DNA of 64,000 nt, from the NCBI GenBank assembly GCA_934660915.1, contig CAKUIF010000006.1:62001-126000 (forward strand), written 5' to 3'. Shown piece after piece: positions 8,239-16,491 of this stretch (position 1 is the first letter of the stretch; each line of letters starts with the position of its first letter). The notes beneath the pieces were generated by a model that worked only from the letters and a program-made list of their open reading frames with translations, was not told the origin of the DNA and made no database searches. The translations under genes were made by a program, and so were the position numbers. The stretch comes from an uncultured Olsenella sp. (GTDB lineage: Bacteria; Actinomycetota; Coriobacteriia; Coriobacteriales; Atopobiaceae).

Positions 8239-8607
8239 TTGGCCCGTATTAACGGCGTCGACCTCCCGCGCGAGAAGCGCGTCGAGATCGGACTCACCTA
8301 CATTTTCGGCATCGGCCGCACCACTGCCACCAAGATCTGCGCCGAGACCGGCGTTGATCCCGCTACCCGCGTCAAGGATCTGACCGAGGACGAGGTCACC
8401 AAGATCCGCGATTACATTGACGCCAACTACACGACTGAGGGCGACCTTCGTCGTGAGACTCGTCAGAACGTCGCCCGCTTGATGGAGATCGGCTGCTACC
8501 GCGGCCTCCGTCACCGCAAGGGCCTCCCCGTCCGCGGTCAGCGCACGCACACGAACGCTCGTACCCGCAAGGGCAAGAAGCGTCAAATCGGCGGCAAGAA
8601 GAAGTAG
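8239..8607 (+). CDS. rpsM: 30S ribosomal protein S13
   Basis: 122 residues, starting at TTG with AAGGAAGGAG upstream. The sequence begins ARINGVDLPREKRVEIGLTYIFGIG (helix-hairpin-helix region) and ends with the basic tail RGLRHRKGLPVRGQRTHTNARTRKGKKR that contacts tRNA and 16S rRNA. S13 bridges to the large subunit. Confidence 0.98.
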   Translation: MARINGVDLPREKRVEIGLTYIFGIGRTTATKICAETGVDPATRVKDLTEDEVTKIRDYIDANYTTEGDLRRETRQNVARLMEIGCYRGLRHRKGLPVRGQRTHTNARTRKGKKRQIGGKKK

Positions 8608-8624
8608 GACAGGGGATATAGAAC

Positions 8625-9026
8625 ATGGCGCAGAAGAAGAACGCTCGCACCACGCGCGTCCGCCGTTCCGAGCGTAAGAACATCGCTGTGGGTCAGGCCC
8701 ACATCAAGAGCACGTTCAACAACACGATCGTCTCGATCACCGATCCCCAGGGCAACGTCATCTCCTGGCAGTCCGGTGGCACCGTCGGCTTCAAGGGCTC
8801 CCGTAAGTCCACGCCGTTCGCCGCGCAGCTGGCCGCCGAGGCCGCTGCTAAGGCTGCCATGGAGCACGGCCTGCACAAGGTCGCTGTCTTCGTGAAGGGC
8901 CCCGGCTCTGGTCGCGAGACCGCCATCCGTTCCCTCCAGGCCGCCGGCCTCGAGGTTTCGGGCATCCAGGACAAGACCCCCATCGCGCACAACGGTTGCC
9001 GTCTGAGCAAGCGTCGTCGCGTGTAG
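8625..9026 (+). CDS. rpsK: 30S ribosomal protein S11
   Basis: 133 residues. Conserved blocks are GQAHIKSTFNNTIVSITDPQGNVISWQSGG, GFKGSRKSTPFAAQ and the C-terminal DKTPIAHNGCRLSKRRRV, which ends in the usual basic tail. S11 is part of the platform near the E site. Spacing to rpsD is 18 nt with AGGAGG. Confidence 0.98.
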   Translation: MAQKKNARTTRVRRSERKNIAVGQAHIKSTFNNTIVSITDPQGNVISWQSGGTVGFKGSRKSTPFAAQLAAEAAAKAAMEHGLHKVAVFVKGPGSGRETAIRSLQAAGLEVSGIQDKTPIAHNGCRLSKRRRV

Positions 9027-9044
9027 CTCTAGGAGGATTTAACA

Positions 9045-9635
9045 ATGGCAGTTGATAGGACTCCCGTCCTTAAGAGGTGCCGTCAGCTCGGCATCGACCC
9101 CGTTGTGATGGGGATTAACAAGACTTCTCACCGCGAGCCCAAGCGTCGCCGCAAGGAGTCGGAGTACGGTATGCAGCTTCGCGAGAAGCAGAAGGCCAAG
9201 TTCATCTATGGCGTTCTCGAGAAGCAGTTCCACGGCTACTACAACGCCGCTCTCAAGCGTGAGGGCATCACCGGCGACAACCTGATGAGCATCCTCGAGT
9301 GCCGTCTCGACAACGTCGTCTTCCGTCTTGGCTTCGCCCGCACCCGCAAGGAGGCCCGTCAGACCGTCCGTCACGGTCACATCACCGTGAACGGTCACCG
9401 CTGCGACATCCCCTCCGCTCAGGTCAAGGCCGGCGACGTCATCGCCGTCGCCCCCAAGTACAAGGACCTTCTCCCCATCAAGGAGGCCCTGATTTCCTCC
9501 GAGCACATGGCCGTCCCCGGCTGGCTCGAGGTCGACATCGAGAAGCTCAAGGGCACTGTCCTTCAGGTCCCCACGCGTGACCAGATTGACCTTGACCTCG
9601 ACGCTCAGCTCATCGTCGAGCTCTACTCCAAGTAA
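9045..9635 (+). CDS. rpsD: 30S ribosomal protein S4
   Basis: 196 residues. The S4 RNA-binding domain is seen in LDNVVFRLGFARTRKEARQTVRHGHITVNGHRCDIPS. The N-terminus has only one Cys, so this is the non-zinc (C-) form. S4 starts assembly of the 30S body and in many bacteria represses its own operon. No pseudoknot was identified here by eye. Confidence 0.98.
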   Translation: MAVDRTPVLKRCRQLGIDPVVMGINKTSHREPKRRRKESEYGMQLREKQKAKFIYGVLEKQFHGYYNAALKREGITGDNLMSILECRLDNVVFRLGFARTRKEARQTVRHGHITVNGHRCDIPSAQVKAGDVIAVAPKYKDLLPIKEALISSEHMAVPGWLEVDIEKLKGTVLQVPTRDQIDLDLDAQLIVELYSK

Positions 9636-9659
9636 GCCCGACCCTGTTTGGAGGTAGCA

Positions 9660-10601
9660 ATGTCCGATTTCATCCGACCGCAGGTGTCGGTAGAGGAGAT
9701 CAGCGACAGCCTGGCTCGCATCAACGTCGAGCCGCTGGAGCGTGGCTACGGCGACACGCTGGGCAACTCCCTGCGTCGCGTGCTGCTTTCGTCCCTCGAG
9801 GGCGCTGCAGTCGAGGCCATCTCCATCGACGGCGTGCAGCATGAGTTCACGACCGTTGAGGGCGTCTACGAGGACGTCACCGACATCGTGCTCAACGTCA
9901 AGGGCCTGGTCTTCCGCTCCATGGGTACCGGCTCCGAGGCGGAGGCCTCCATCTCGGTCGACGGCCCCATGACGGTGACCGGCGGCGACTTCGATATCCC
10001 CGCTGAGTTCGAGATCGTCAACCCGGGCCACGTCATCTGCACCCTCGCCGAGGGCGCTCACCTCACCATGAGGATGCGCATCGGCATGGGTCGCGGCTAC
10101 GTCGCCGGCGAGGATAACGAGCGTGAGACCGATCCCATCGGCATCATTCACGTCGATTCGCTCTTCTCGCCCGTCCGCCGCTGCGCCAAGGTCGTTGAGA
10201 ACTGCCGCGTCGGTCGTCGCACCGACTACGACCGTCTCGTCCTCGAGATCGAGACCAACGGTTCCATGACCCCGCGCGACGCCGTCGTCGAGGCTTCCAA
10301 CATCATCAACCAGCACATGACCGCGTTCATGTCGCTGGCTGACGAGGACGAGCCCGTCGAGGACGCGTCGATCTTCACGACCAGCACCGTCGAGGACAAC
10401 ATCGAGCTCGACAAGCAGATCGAGGACCTGGACCTTTCCGTCCGTTCCTACAACTGCCTGAAGCGCGCCGGCATCCACTCCGTGCGTCAGCTCGTGGAGT
10501 TCTCCGAGAACGACCTTCTCAACATCAGAAACTTTGGCGTCAAGTCCATCGAGGAAGTCAAGGACAAGCTCGAGAGCATGGGGCTTTCCCTCAAGGCTTA
10601 A
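9660..10601 (+). CDS. rpoA: RNA polymerase alpha subunit
   Basis: 313 residues. The N-terminal assembly domain contains RGYGDTLGNSLRRVLLSSLEGAAV, and the C-terminal DNA- and regulator-binding domain contains YNCLKRAGIHSVRQLVEFSENDLLNIRNFGVKSIEEVKDKL. I place the start at ATG 9660 (SDFIRPQVSV) because GGAGGT is correctly spaced before it. A TTG 12 nt upstream overlaps the RBS and is unlikely. It sits between rpsD and rplQ as in the standard alpha operon. Confidence 0.97.
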   Translation: MSDFIRPQVSVEEISDSLARINVEPLERGYGDTLGNSLRRVLLSSLEGAAVEAISIDGVQHEFTTVEGVYEDVTDIVLNVKGLVFRSMGTGSEAEASISVDGPMTVTGGDFDIPAEFEIVNPGHVICTLAEGAHLTMRMRIGMGRGYVAGEDNERETDPIGIIHVDSLFSPVRRCAKVVENCRVGRRTDYDRLVLEIETNGSMTPRDAVVEASNIINQHMTAFMSLADEDEPVEDASIFTTSTVEDNIELDKQIEDLDLSVRSYNCLKRAGIHSVRQLVEFSENDLLNIRNFGVKSIEEVKDKLESMGLSLKA

Positions 10602-10631
10602 CGCGCGCCGGAACGCTTAGGAGAAGCAGTT

Positions 10632-11099
10632 ATGCGTCACAACAAGAAGAAGGGCATGAAGCTCGGCACCGACGCTTCGCACACCAAGGCTATGAAGCGC
10701 AGCCTTGTTTGCGCCCTGTTTACCAACGACCGTATCAAGACGATCGATGTCCGCGCCAAGGCTATTCGCTCTGACGTCGACAAGGTCATCACCTGGGCCA
10801 AGAAGGGCGACATCCACTCTCGCCGTCTTGCCATCGCGAAGCTCAACGACAAAGAGGTTGTCCGCGAGGTCTTCGAGAAGGCCGCTCAGGGCATGTGGGC
10901 CGACCGCAACGGCGGCTACACCCGCATCATGAAGCTCGGCCCCCGCAAGGGCGACGCTGCCGAGATGGTGCTGATGGAGCTCGTCACCGAGCCCGTCACC
11001 CCCAAGGCCAAGAAGACCACCGTCACCAAGGTCGAGGCCGCTCCCGTCGTCGAGGAGGCCGCTGAGGCTCCCGCCGCCGAGGAGAACGCCGCTGAGTAA
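10632..11099 (+). CDS. rplQ: 50S ribosomal protein L17 with acidic C-terminal tail
   Basis: 155 residues. The core (first ~118 residues) shows LGTDASHTKAMKRSLVCALFTNDRIKTI and GGYTRIMKLGPRKGDAAEMVLMELV, typical of L17. The remaining ~35 residues are an Ala/Glu/Val-rich tail, longer than E. coli L17 and seen in several actinobacteria. It closes the operon and is followed by a strong terminator. Confidence 0.97.
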   Translation: MRHNKKKGMKLGTDASHTKAMKRSLVCALFTNDRIKTIDVRAKAIRSDVDKVITWAKKGDIHSRRLAIAKLNDKEVVREVFEKAAQGMWADRNGGYTRIMKLGPRKGDAAEMVLMELVTEPVTPKAKKTTVTKVEAAPVVEEAAEAPAAEENAAE

Positions 11100-11121
11100 G
11101 CGACGCTCATCGAAGTGCCCT

Positions 11122-11154
11122 AAGGGCCCTGGCCTAGCGCCAGGGCCCTTTTTA
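11122..11154 (+). terminator. Rho-independent terminator of the ribosomal operon
   Basis: AAGGGCCCTGGC (11122-11133) pairs perfectly with GCCAGGGCCCTT (11139-11150) around a 5-nt loop and is followed by a T-run. It lies 22 nt after rplQ and before truA. Confidence 0.9.
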
Positions 11155-11176
11155 TACGAAATCGGAGGATATGCTC

Positions 11177-12022
11177 ATGGGTGCCTATGAGCGCGAATTT
11201 GTCCCGCGCGAGACACCGATGGTCGGGGACGCGCCGGCCCAGGCTACGCTTGTGATTTGCCTCGGCTATCGAGGCGAGGCCTTCTGCGGCTTTGCCGAAC
11301 AGCCGGAAAAGAGGACCGTCGCCGGCGAGCTGCGCCGCGCCCTCGAGTGCGCGCTGCGTCGCCCCTGCGAGCTCACCTGCGCCGGACGCACCGACGCGGG
11401 CGTCCACGCCGTTGCCCAGTATGTGAGCCTTCCCATGGCTGCGGACGAGCTCGACCTGCCCGCAGACCGCCTTCGCCGCAGCCTCGTAGCGCTGACGCCC
11501 GACGACATCTCGGTGTCGGGGCTTTTCCGTGCTGCCCCGGACTTCTCAGCGCGTTTTGACGCCCAGATGCGCAGGTACCGCTATCGGATCTGTGCCGGGG
11601 ATGCCCGTCCCATCATGGCCTGGGACCATGCCTGGTGGTATAAGGGTTCTCTCGACGTCGCCTCGATGGACGAGGCGGCTCAGGCCCTCGTTGGCGAGCA
11701 CGACTTCAAGAGCTTCTGTAAGGCGTCCTCCGCCGTCGATAAGCCGACCTGCCGTTACGTCTCGAGCCTGCACGTGAGCGAGGTCGAGGAGGCCTCAGAG
11801 CGCCTTGTGGCGGTCGACATCGAGGGCAACGCCTTCCTGCACAACATGGTTCGTACCATCGTCGGCACCCTCGTCGAGGTCGGTCGCGGCCACCGCAACG
11901 CCGCCTGGGTGGCGGCTGCCCTCGCCGCCCGCGATCGTGCCGCCGCCGGCCCCTGCGCCCCCGCCCGTGGCCTCACCTTCCAAGCCGTCGACTACCTGCC
12001 CGGAGCCCTCGTTCCCTGGTGA
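11177..12022 (+). CDS. truA: tRNA pseudouridine(38-40) synthase TruA
   Basis: About 281 residues. The catalytic motif CAGRTDAGVHAVAQ with the nucleophilic Asp is present, and the C-terminal DIEGNAFLHNMVRTIVGTLVEVGRG motif is typical. It modifies uridines 38-40 in the anticodon arm. I choose ATG 11177 because GGAGG (11164-11168) is 8 nt upstream. The ATG at 11171 is too close to it. It follows the ribosomal terminator, so it depends on read-through or a weak promoter. Confidence 0.95.
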   Translation: MGAYEREFVPRETPMVGDAPAQATLVICLGYRGEAFCGFAEQPEKRTVAGELRRALECALRRPCELTCAGRTDAGVHAVAQYVSLPMAADELDLPADRLRRSLVALTPDDISVSGLFRAAPDFSARFDAQMRRYRYRICAGDARPIMAWDHAWWYKGSLDVASMDEAAQALVGEHDFKSFCKASSAVDKPTCRYVSSLHVSEVEEASERLVAVDIEGNAFLHNMVRTIVGTLVEVGRGHRNAAWVAAALAARDRAAAGPCAPARGLTFQAVDYLPGALVPW

Positions 12023-12033
12023 CCTGCTATTTC

Positions 12034-12099
12034 AGCCTGTCTGATTTGGCAGCTTTTTCAGCCTGTCTGATTTGGCAGTCATTTTTGCCTGTCTGATTC
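12034..12099. repeat. Three short direct repeats upstream of the metal exporter gene
   Basis: GCCTGTCTGATTTGGCAG occurs at 12034-12051 and again at 12061-12078. A partial copy GCCTGTCTGATT lies at 12087-12098. The period is 27 and 26 nt, and each copy is followed by a T-rich stretch. Each full unit contains an imperfect inverted repeat (CTGTC-N6-GGCAG). The array fills the gap between truA and the exporter gene and could be a set of regulator-binding sites. Confidence 0.7.
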
Positions 12100-12141
12100 A
12101 CCCGAAACCTGGACGTACTCCGCGCATGGAAAGGACCTGCA

Positions 12142-13134
12142 TTGGATCTCTTTGTCGACGTGCTTGCCGACTCTGTTATCGACACCCTCAAACTCATCCC
12201 GTTCCTCTTTGTGACCTATTTGGCCATGGAGGCCCTCGAGCATTTCGCCAGCAACAAAGTCAGAGAGGCGGTCGAGCGCGCCGGTACCGCCGGCCCTGTG
12301 GTCGGCGCACTTCTTGGCGCCTTGCCGCAGTGCGGCTTCTCGGCCATGGCGGCCACGCTCTTCTCTGGGCGTGTGGTCACGGCCGGCACGCTCGTGGCCG
12401 TTATTCTTTCCACCTCCGACGAGATGATCCCGGTATTCGTGGCCCATCAGGAGCCGGCGAGCCGTATGCTCTCGATCATCGCCATTAAGGTCGTTCTTGG
12501 CATCGTTGCGGGCCTTTTGCTTGACGTGGCCCTGCGGCTTCTTCACCGCGCCGGTGACGGCCATGCCCACATCCATGAGCTGTGCGAGCGCGAGCACTGC
12601 CACTGCGAGGAAGCGGACGAGCTTGACGATGACGAGGGCCATGACGGCCGCGGCGACCACAACAATCACCACAACGACCACGATGGCCACCTCGAGCACG
12701 CGCACCACCACGGCCACAGCCACTCCCATCACGGCGCCTGGGGGATTGTCCGCTCCGCGTGCGTCCACACGATTCAGGTCACGGCCTTCATTTTCCTCAT
12801 CTCGCTGCTGTTCGGCCTGATCATTGAGGGCCTGGGCGTCGACTCTATCCGCTCGATGCTCGCCTACCACCCGGTGAGGGCGACCTTCATCGCGGCGCTC
12901 GTCGGCCTGATTCCCAACTGCGGTGCGAGCGTGGCCATCGCGGAGCTGTTCCTCGACGGTACCCTTGCCACCGGCCCCATGCTCGCCGGGCTTCTTTCCT
13001 CGGGCGGCGTGGGCCTGCTTGTGCTGTGGCGCACGAACGCCGACGCGCGCCAGAACGTCTACGTCACCCTGTTGGTTTATGGCGTGGCGGTTCTCGCGGG
13101 CCTCGCGGCCTGCGCGTTAGGTATCCTGTTGTAA
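12142..13134 (+). CDS. Putative 10-TM heavy-metal/arsenic-type exporter with His-rich loop (ArsP_2-like)
   Basis: 330 residues with two homologous hydrophobic halves. The repeated signatures are VGALLGALPQCGFSAM in the first half and ALVGLIPNCGASVAI in the second, each with a Pro-x-Cys-Gly motif. They are joined by a hydrophilic loop (about residues 136-202) extremely rich in His, Asp and Glu plus a CHC motif, a likely metal-sensing or buffering segment. I recall this layout from putative heavy-metal exporters (PF11449). TTG start with GGAAAGG upstream. The ion is not known; Mn, Zn or arsenical export are candidates. Confidence 0.8.
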   Translation: MDLFVDVLADSVIDTLKLIPFLFVTYLAMEALEHFASNKVREAVERAGTAGPVVGALLGALPQCGFSAMAATLFSGRVVTAGTLVAVILSTSDEMIPVFVAHQEPASRMLSIIAIKVVLGIVAGLLLDVALRLLHRAGDGHAHIHELCEREHCHCEEADELDDDEGHDGRGDHNNHHNDHDGHLEHAHHHGHSHSHHGAWGIVRSACVHTIQVTAFIFLISLLFGLIIEGLGVDSIRSMLAYHPVRATFIAALVGLIPNCGASVAIAELFLDGTLATGPMLAGLLSSGGVGLLVLWRTNADARQNVYVTLLVYGVAVLAGLAACALGILL

Positions 13135-13177
13135 AAAAGGATTCACGCGTGCGCATGCGCACGGGAAGGCGGTACCC

Positions 13178-13996
13178 ATGCTCTTTAGGAAGCGCGAGCG
13201 TTTTGAGCGCACCGACGTGCCCACGCCGGGCCCCTACACGAACGTCATCGGCGTCGCGGTGCTCGTCGTCGTGGCGGTCGCACTCTTTGTCGTCGTCGGC
13301 CGCGTGGCAGACCGCGTGGGCAAAGAAACCCGCCTTGAGGACGCCGATCTTTCCAAGCAGGTTGGCAAGCAGTCCTCGATGGTGGTTACCGACGACCAGT
13401 ACTCGATCTCCCAGGACGCCTTTACCAAGGTGCTCTTCCTCACGGTGGCCGACGCCTCCGATATGGAGAAGGGCACGCAGGTCACGCAGGCGCAGGTGCT
13501 GCTGCTCCACGAGAAGCCCGTCCAGGCCGAGGACGGCAGCGAGACCACACAGACCGTGGCGTCTTTGGCCACCCTTCCGCTCGACGCAAAGATCGGCTCC
13601 GGCGACGACGCCGCCACGCTTGCCGAATACTGCGCCGCCCACGGCCCCGCCGCCTGCGTCGTGCCCCTCAACGCAGCGAGCAACATCAAGTTCACGCACG
13701 TGGTCGTGGCGAGCGAGGACGTGCTCGAGCAGGTTATGGCGCTTTCCGGCTCCGACCCCTCGAAGTTCATCAAGGAATCTACGACGCTTCTGATGAAGCT
13801 CCGTACCGATATGACACCGTCTGAGCTCGTGGATGTGGGCACGAGGGCCAACGGCGTGGGCGCCGAGAACTTCAACCGCGTCGACGCACCCCTTGTGGCC
13901 GAGACCACCCAGGCGGACGATGGCTCCACGGTCGAGACGGGCTTCCAGATCATCGACCGTACCGCGTTGTGCACGTCGGTCGGCACCCTCGTTTAG
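13178..13996 (+). CDS. Membrane-anchored protein resembling a degenerate LCP domain
   Basis: 272 residues. A basic N-terminus is followed by one TM segment (about residues 24-43) and an extracellular domain. The order VLFLTVAD... , ...AQVLLLHEKP, ...VASLATLPLDAKI and THVVVASEDVLEQVMALSG follows the strand and helix order of LytR-CpsA-Psr proteins. However, the usual catalytic Arg after the LP/IP motif is missing (LPLDAKI). The gene precedes a glycosyltransferase group, consistent with envelope work. The LCP relation is my inference from pattern, not a confident family call. Confidence 0.55.
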   Translation: MLFRKRERFERTDVPTPGPYTNVIGVAVLVVVAVALFVVVGRVADRVGKETRLEDADLSKQVGKQSSMVVTDDQYSISQDAFTKVLFLTVADASDMEKGTQVTQAQVLLLHEKPVQAEDGSETTQTVASLATLPLDAKIGSGDDAATLAEYCAAHGPAACVVPLNAASNIKFTHVVVASEDVLEQVMALSGSDPSKFIKESTTLLMKLRTDMTPSELVDVGTRANGVGAENFNRVDAPLVAETTQADDGSTVETGFQIIDRTALCTSVGTLV

Positions 13997-14096
13997 GCCG
14001 CAAAAAATGGTGATTTGGGGAGTGTCTGTATGCACACCACACCTGCATAAGTGCATCGGATAATTGCTGGTCGGCCCATCGTCTGAAAGGCAGCAA

Positions 14097-15164
14097 TTGC
14101 AGCATTTCTCTCCCACATCGCCGAAGGTGTCGGTCCTTCTTTGCGTCCATGATGCCGAGAAGACCCTGCGTCGCGCAGTGGAGAGTGTGCAGAATCAAAC
14201 GCTGCGCAATGTCGAGTTGATCGCTGTCGATGCGGGCTCGGAGGACTCGAGCGCGCGCATGCTCGACACGTTTATGGAGCGTGACATCAGGGTGGTGGTC
14301 GAGCACCTGCCGGCATGCAGCCGCGAGGAGGCGCTCGATGCGGCCTTTGCGCGCGCTCGTGGCGAGTACGTCGTGGTCATGGATGCCGATGGGTGGTTCG
14401 ACGCGACGTATCTCCAGAAGCTCGTCGATACCGCCGAGAACGAGCATGTTGATCTCGTGGTGGGTGGCGTCGCTATCCAGATAGAGACCCCTCGCCGAAA
14501 GATTGACCTCGAGACGGACGAGGCGCCCGTGGTGTACCGGACGCAGCATGATTTCCGGACCGGCTCGTGGGAGCACTTCGCCTCCGGGCGCCTCTCGCCG
14601 GCGAGCGCCAAGCTGTTCGACCGCGCGAGGGCCGCGGCATCCAAGCTGCGCTTCAACGCCGAGAACGGGATTGACCACGGGTTCACGTACGGTTACCTGC
14701 GCGATGTCGAGCGCGTCGCCTTCACGGGCGGCGGGTATCGCGTTTGCCGTGAGGCTCCGGAGGAGTACGGCGTCGAGTTCGCGCGGGAGCTGTACCGAAG
14801 CATCGGCGACGAGTACGAGGCCGTGATCGAGCTGATGCGCGGCTGGGGCCTTGAGGGCGACGCGGCGAGCATGACGATGATCCAGGGGCGCTATCTCGAG
14901 CTTCTTTCCTTGTGCATCGAGGCGGCGTGCGCGACGCAAACAGGCGACACGCCCGCCGATGTCCGCGCCCTTGTGGGCCAGATGATCTCTGGCGAGCGGG
15001 CACAGCTCGCGGCTGGCGTGGGCCTGCCGCGCGACGGCGCCGCCCGTGCCCTTATCGGCCCGATCAAAAGCCAAAACGTGCCGCTGGCCATCATGCAGGC
15101 GCGCCTTTTGTCGATGGTGCGCCGCGGCGCCCCGGCCACCCTTACCCCCGACGCCTTCCTCTAG
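14097..15164 (+). CDS. Family 2 glycosyltransferase
   Basis: About 355 residues. The GT-A fold is seen in KVSVLLCVHDAEKTLRRAVESVQNQTLRNVELIAVDAGSEDSS and the metal/nucleotide motif VVMDADGWF (DxD-like). The C-terminal half is acceptor-specific and unassigned. I place the start at TTG 14097 because GAAAGG lies 6 nt upstream. A TTG at 14064 has no RBS. The stop codon lies inside the left arm of a 36-bp inverted repeat. Probably acts on surface polysaccharide; sugar unknown. Confidence 0.85.
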   Translation: MQHFSPTSPKVSVLLCVHDAEKTLRRAVESVQNQTLRNVELIAVDAGSEDSSARMLDTFMERDIRVVVEHLPACSREEALDAAFARARGEYVVVMDADGWFDATYLQKLVDTAENEHVDLVVGGVAIQIETPRRKIDLETDEAPVVYRTQHDFRTGSWEHFASGRLSPASAKLFDRARAAASKLRFNAENGIDHGFTYGYLRDVERVAFTGGGYRVCREAPEEYGVEFARELYRSIGDEYEAVIELMRGWGLEGDAASMTMIQGRYLELLSLCIEAACATQTGDTPADVRALVGQMISGERAQLAAGVGLPRDGAARALIGPIKSQNVPLAIMQARLLSMVRRGAPATLTPDAFL

Positions 15165-15253
15165 TGGGACAAAAGGGACGGGGTATTTTGTCCCAAAATG
15201 TGGAGCGGCTCCACAAGTTGGGACAAAATACCCCGTCCCTTTTGTCCCACTAG
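15161..15253. repeat. Perfect 36-bp inverted repeat with inner hairpin (GGGACAAAA family, copy 1)
   Basis: The arm 15161-15196 (starts CTAGTGGGACAAAAGGGACG) is exactly complementary to 15218-15253. The spacer holds a second stem, TGGAGC-G-GCTCCA. The arms end in CTAG and provide the stop codons of both convergent glycosyltransferase genes. A second copy with the same architecture lies at 58552-58649. It may act as a bidirectional terminator or be a small mobile palindrome. Confidence 0.9.
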
Positions 15254-16392
15254 AGGCGATTGAGGCGGCTGCGGAGGTTCTCGACGACGAAGCCGAGGCC
15301 GTTTGTGCGGACGCGGTAGGCGGCCTCGCCGGCGAGATAGCCGATGCGCGCGAGCTTGTTCTCGCGCGGGGCCTCAACACCGCGCACGCGGGCAAAGAAG
15401 CCCTTTGCGGTGGGGGAGAGCGCCGCCAGACCAAACACGCGCTGCGGCTCCAGGCGAGCCATAGAGCGCTCGACGAGTTCGGGCACGCCCGCGGCGCGCT
15501 CTCCCGCGGCGCTAACGGTGATCATGGCGTAGTTGACGCCGCGCAGGGCGAGCGCGTCGAGCACGCGGCCGTCCTCGACCCCCAGGAGCTCCGCGGCGTC
15601 CATCATCTCGTTCCAGCGGGTCAGCGGCGTGGCGGGCGACTTTGCCGCAAGCGCCTCGGCGTCGTTGAGGTCGTGCTCGCGGTAGAAGTAGAGCGGCTCG
15701 TCGACGTAGGCGACGGCGTCGGTGGCGCAAAGCGTCTCGATGAGGAAGGGGTTGTCGGTCCAGCCGGCTCCGGGGACCTCGCGGAACCGCACGCCCGCGC
15801 GGGAAAGAAACTCGCGCCGGTACATGCCGGCCCAGATGGCGGGGTGGTGGAGCAGGAGCTCAACCCCGTCGCCTATGCAGAAGGGCTGGGACTTCGGCCG
15901 CACGCGGTGGAGATACGGGCAGCTCACGCGCTTCTCGCCGGCGCCCTTCTTGCTAGCGTCGCCAGCGACGGCGCCTGCCCCCGTGCCCGGCTCGAACACG
16001 CGCCAGTACGCGCACCTCACCACGTCGACGGCCCGCCCGGCGGCGTCCTCGACGCCGACGGCGCACGCCACGAGCTTCTCGTACATCGTGGGGTCCAGGT
16101 AGTCGTCTGGCTCGACGATGGCCACCCACTCGCCGTCAGCCAGCGCGATTCCGCGGTTGCAGGTCGCGCCGTAGCCCTCGTTGGCCTTGTCGACGACGAC
16201 GATGCGCGGGTCGCGCGCCGCATGGTCGTGGGCTATCCGGGAGCTTTCGTCGGTCGATCCGTCGTTCATGCAAATGATCTGCAGGTCAGCATAGGTCTGG
16301 GCCTCGATGCTCAAGAGACACTGGTCGAGCGTCGCCGCCACGTTGTACATGGGGACGACGATGGAGACCTTGCCTTGGCCGGTGTTGCTCAT
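15250..16392 (-). CDS. Family 2 glycosyltransferase
   Basis: 380 residues from ATG 16392, preceded by GAAGGAGG. The GT-A domain shows KVSIVVPMYNVAATLDQCLLSIEAQTYADLQIICMNDGSTDESS and VAIVEPDDYLDPTMYEKL (metal motif region). The C-terminal half has LYFYREHDLND, often seen in polysaccharide and teichoic-acid-like transferases. It converges on the previous transferase across the inverted repeat, and diverges from the next. Acceptor and sugar unknown. Confidence 0.88.
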   Translation of the reverse strand: MSNTGQGKVSIVVPMYNVAATLDQCLLSIEAQTYADLQIICMNDGSTDESSRIAHDHAARDPRIVVVDKANEGYGATCNRGIALADGEWVAIVEPDDYLDPTMYEKLVACAVGVEDAAGRAVDVVRCAYWRVFEPGTGAGAVAGDASKKGAGEKRVSCPYLHRVRPKSQPFCIGDGVELLLHHPAIWAGMYRREFLSRAGVRFREVPGAGWTDNPFLIETLCATDAVAYVDEPLYFYREHDLNDAEALAAKSPATPLTRWNEMMDAAELLGVEDGRVLDALALRGVNYAMITVSAAGERAAGVPELVERSMARLEPQRVFGLAALSPTAKGFFARVRGVEAPRENKLARIGYLAGEAAYRVRTNGLGFVVENLRSRLNRL

Positions 16393-16445
16393 GTGCCCTC
16401 CTTCGGGCGTCGGCACCCGTGCCCGCCCCTCGCAGCCTGCTCCCC

Positions 16446-16451
16446 TATAAT
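16446..16451 (+). promoter_or_regulatory. Consensus -10 box for the downstream glycosyltransferase
   Basis: A perfect TATAAT lies 40 nt before the ATG at 16492 in the divergent gap. No good -35 hexamer is seen at 16-18 nt upstream, so an activator or an atypical -35 may be involved. Confidence 0.45.
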
Positions 16452-16491
16452 AAGGCACCAAGGCAAACCCACCGATTGGACGACCCGCTTC

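Noticed and set aside
12034..12099. Possible short CRISPR array
   Set aside because: Only three units with 8-9 nt between them, far too short for spacers, and no cas genes in the window.
12023..12141. Manganese (yybP-ykoY) riboswitch before the metal exporter
   Set aside because: The conserved loops of that riboswitch are not present. The gap is short and filled by the direct repeats.
15046..16491. Upstream extension of the glycosyltransferase frame that starts at 16492
   Set aside because: The extension is antisense to another transferase and runs through the inverted repeat. The family N-terminus begins at MNRPAIVIVTF.
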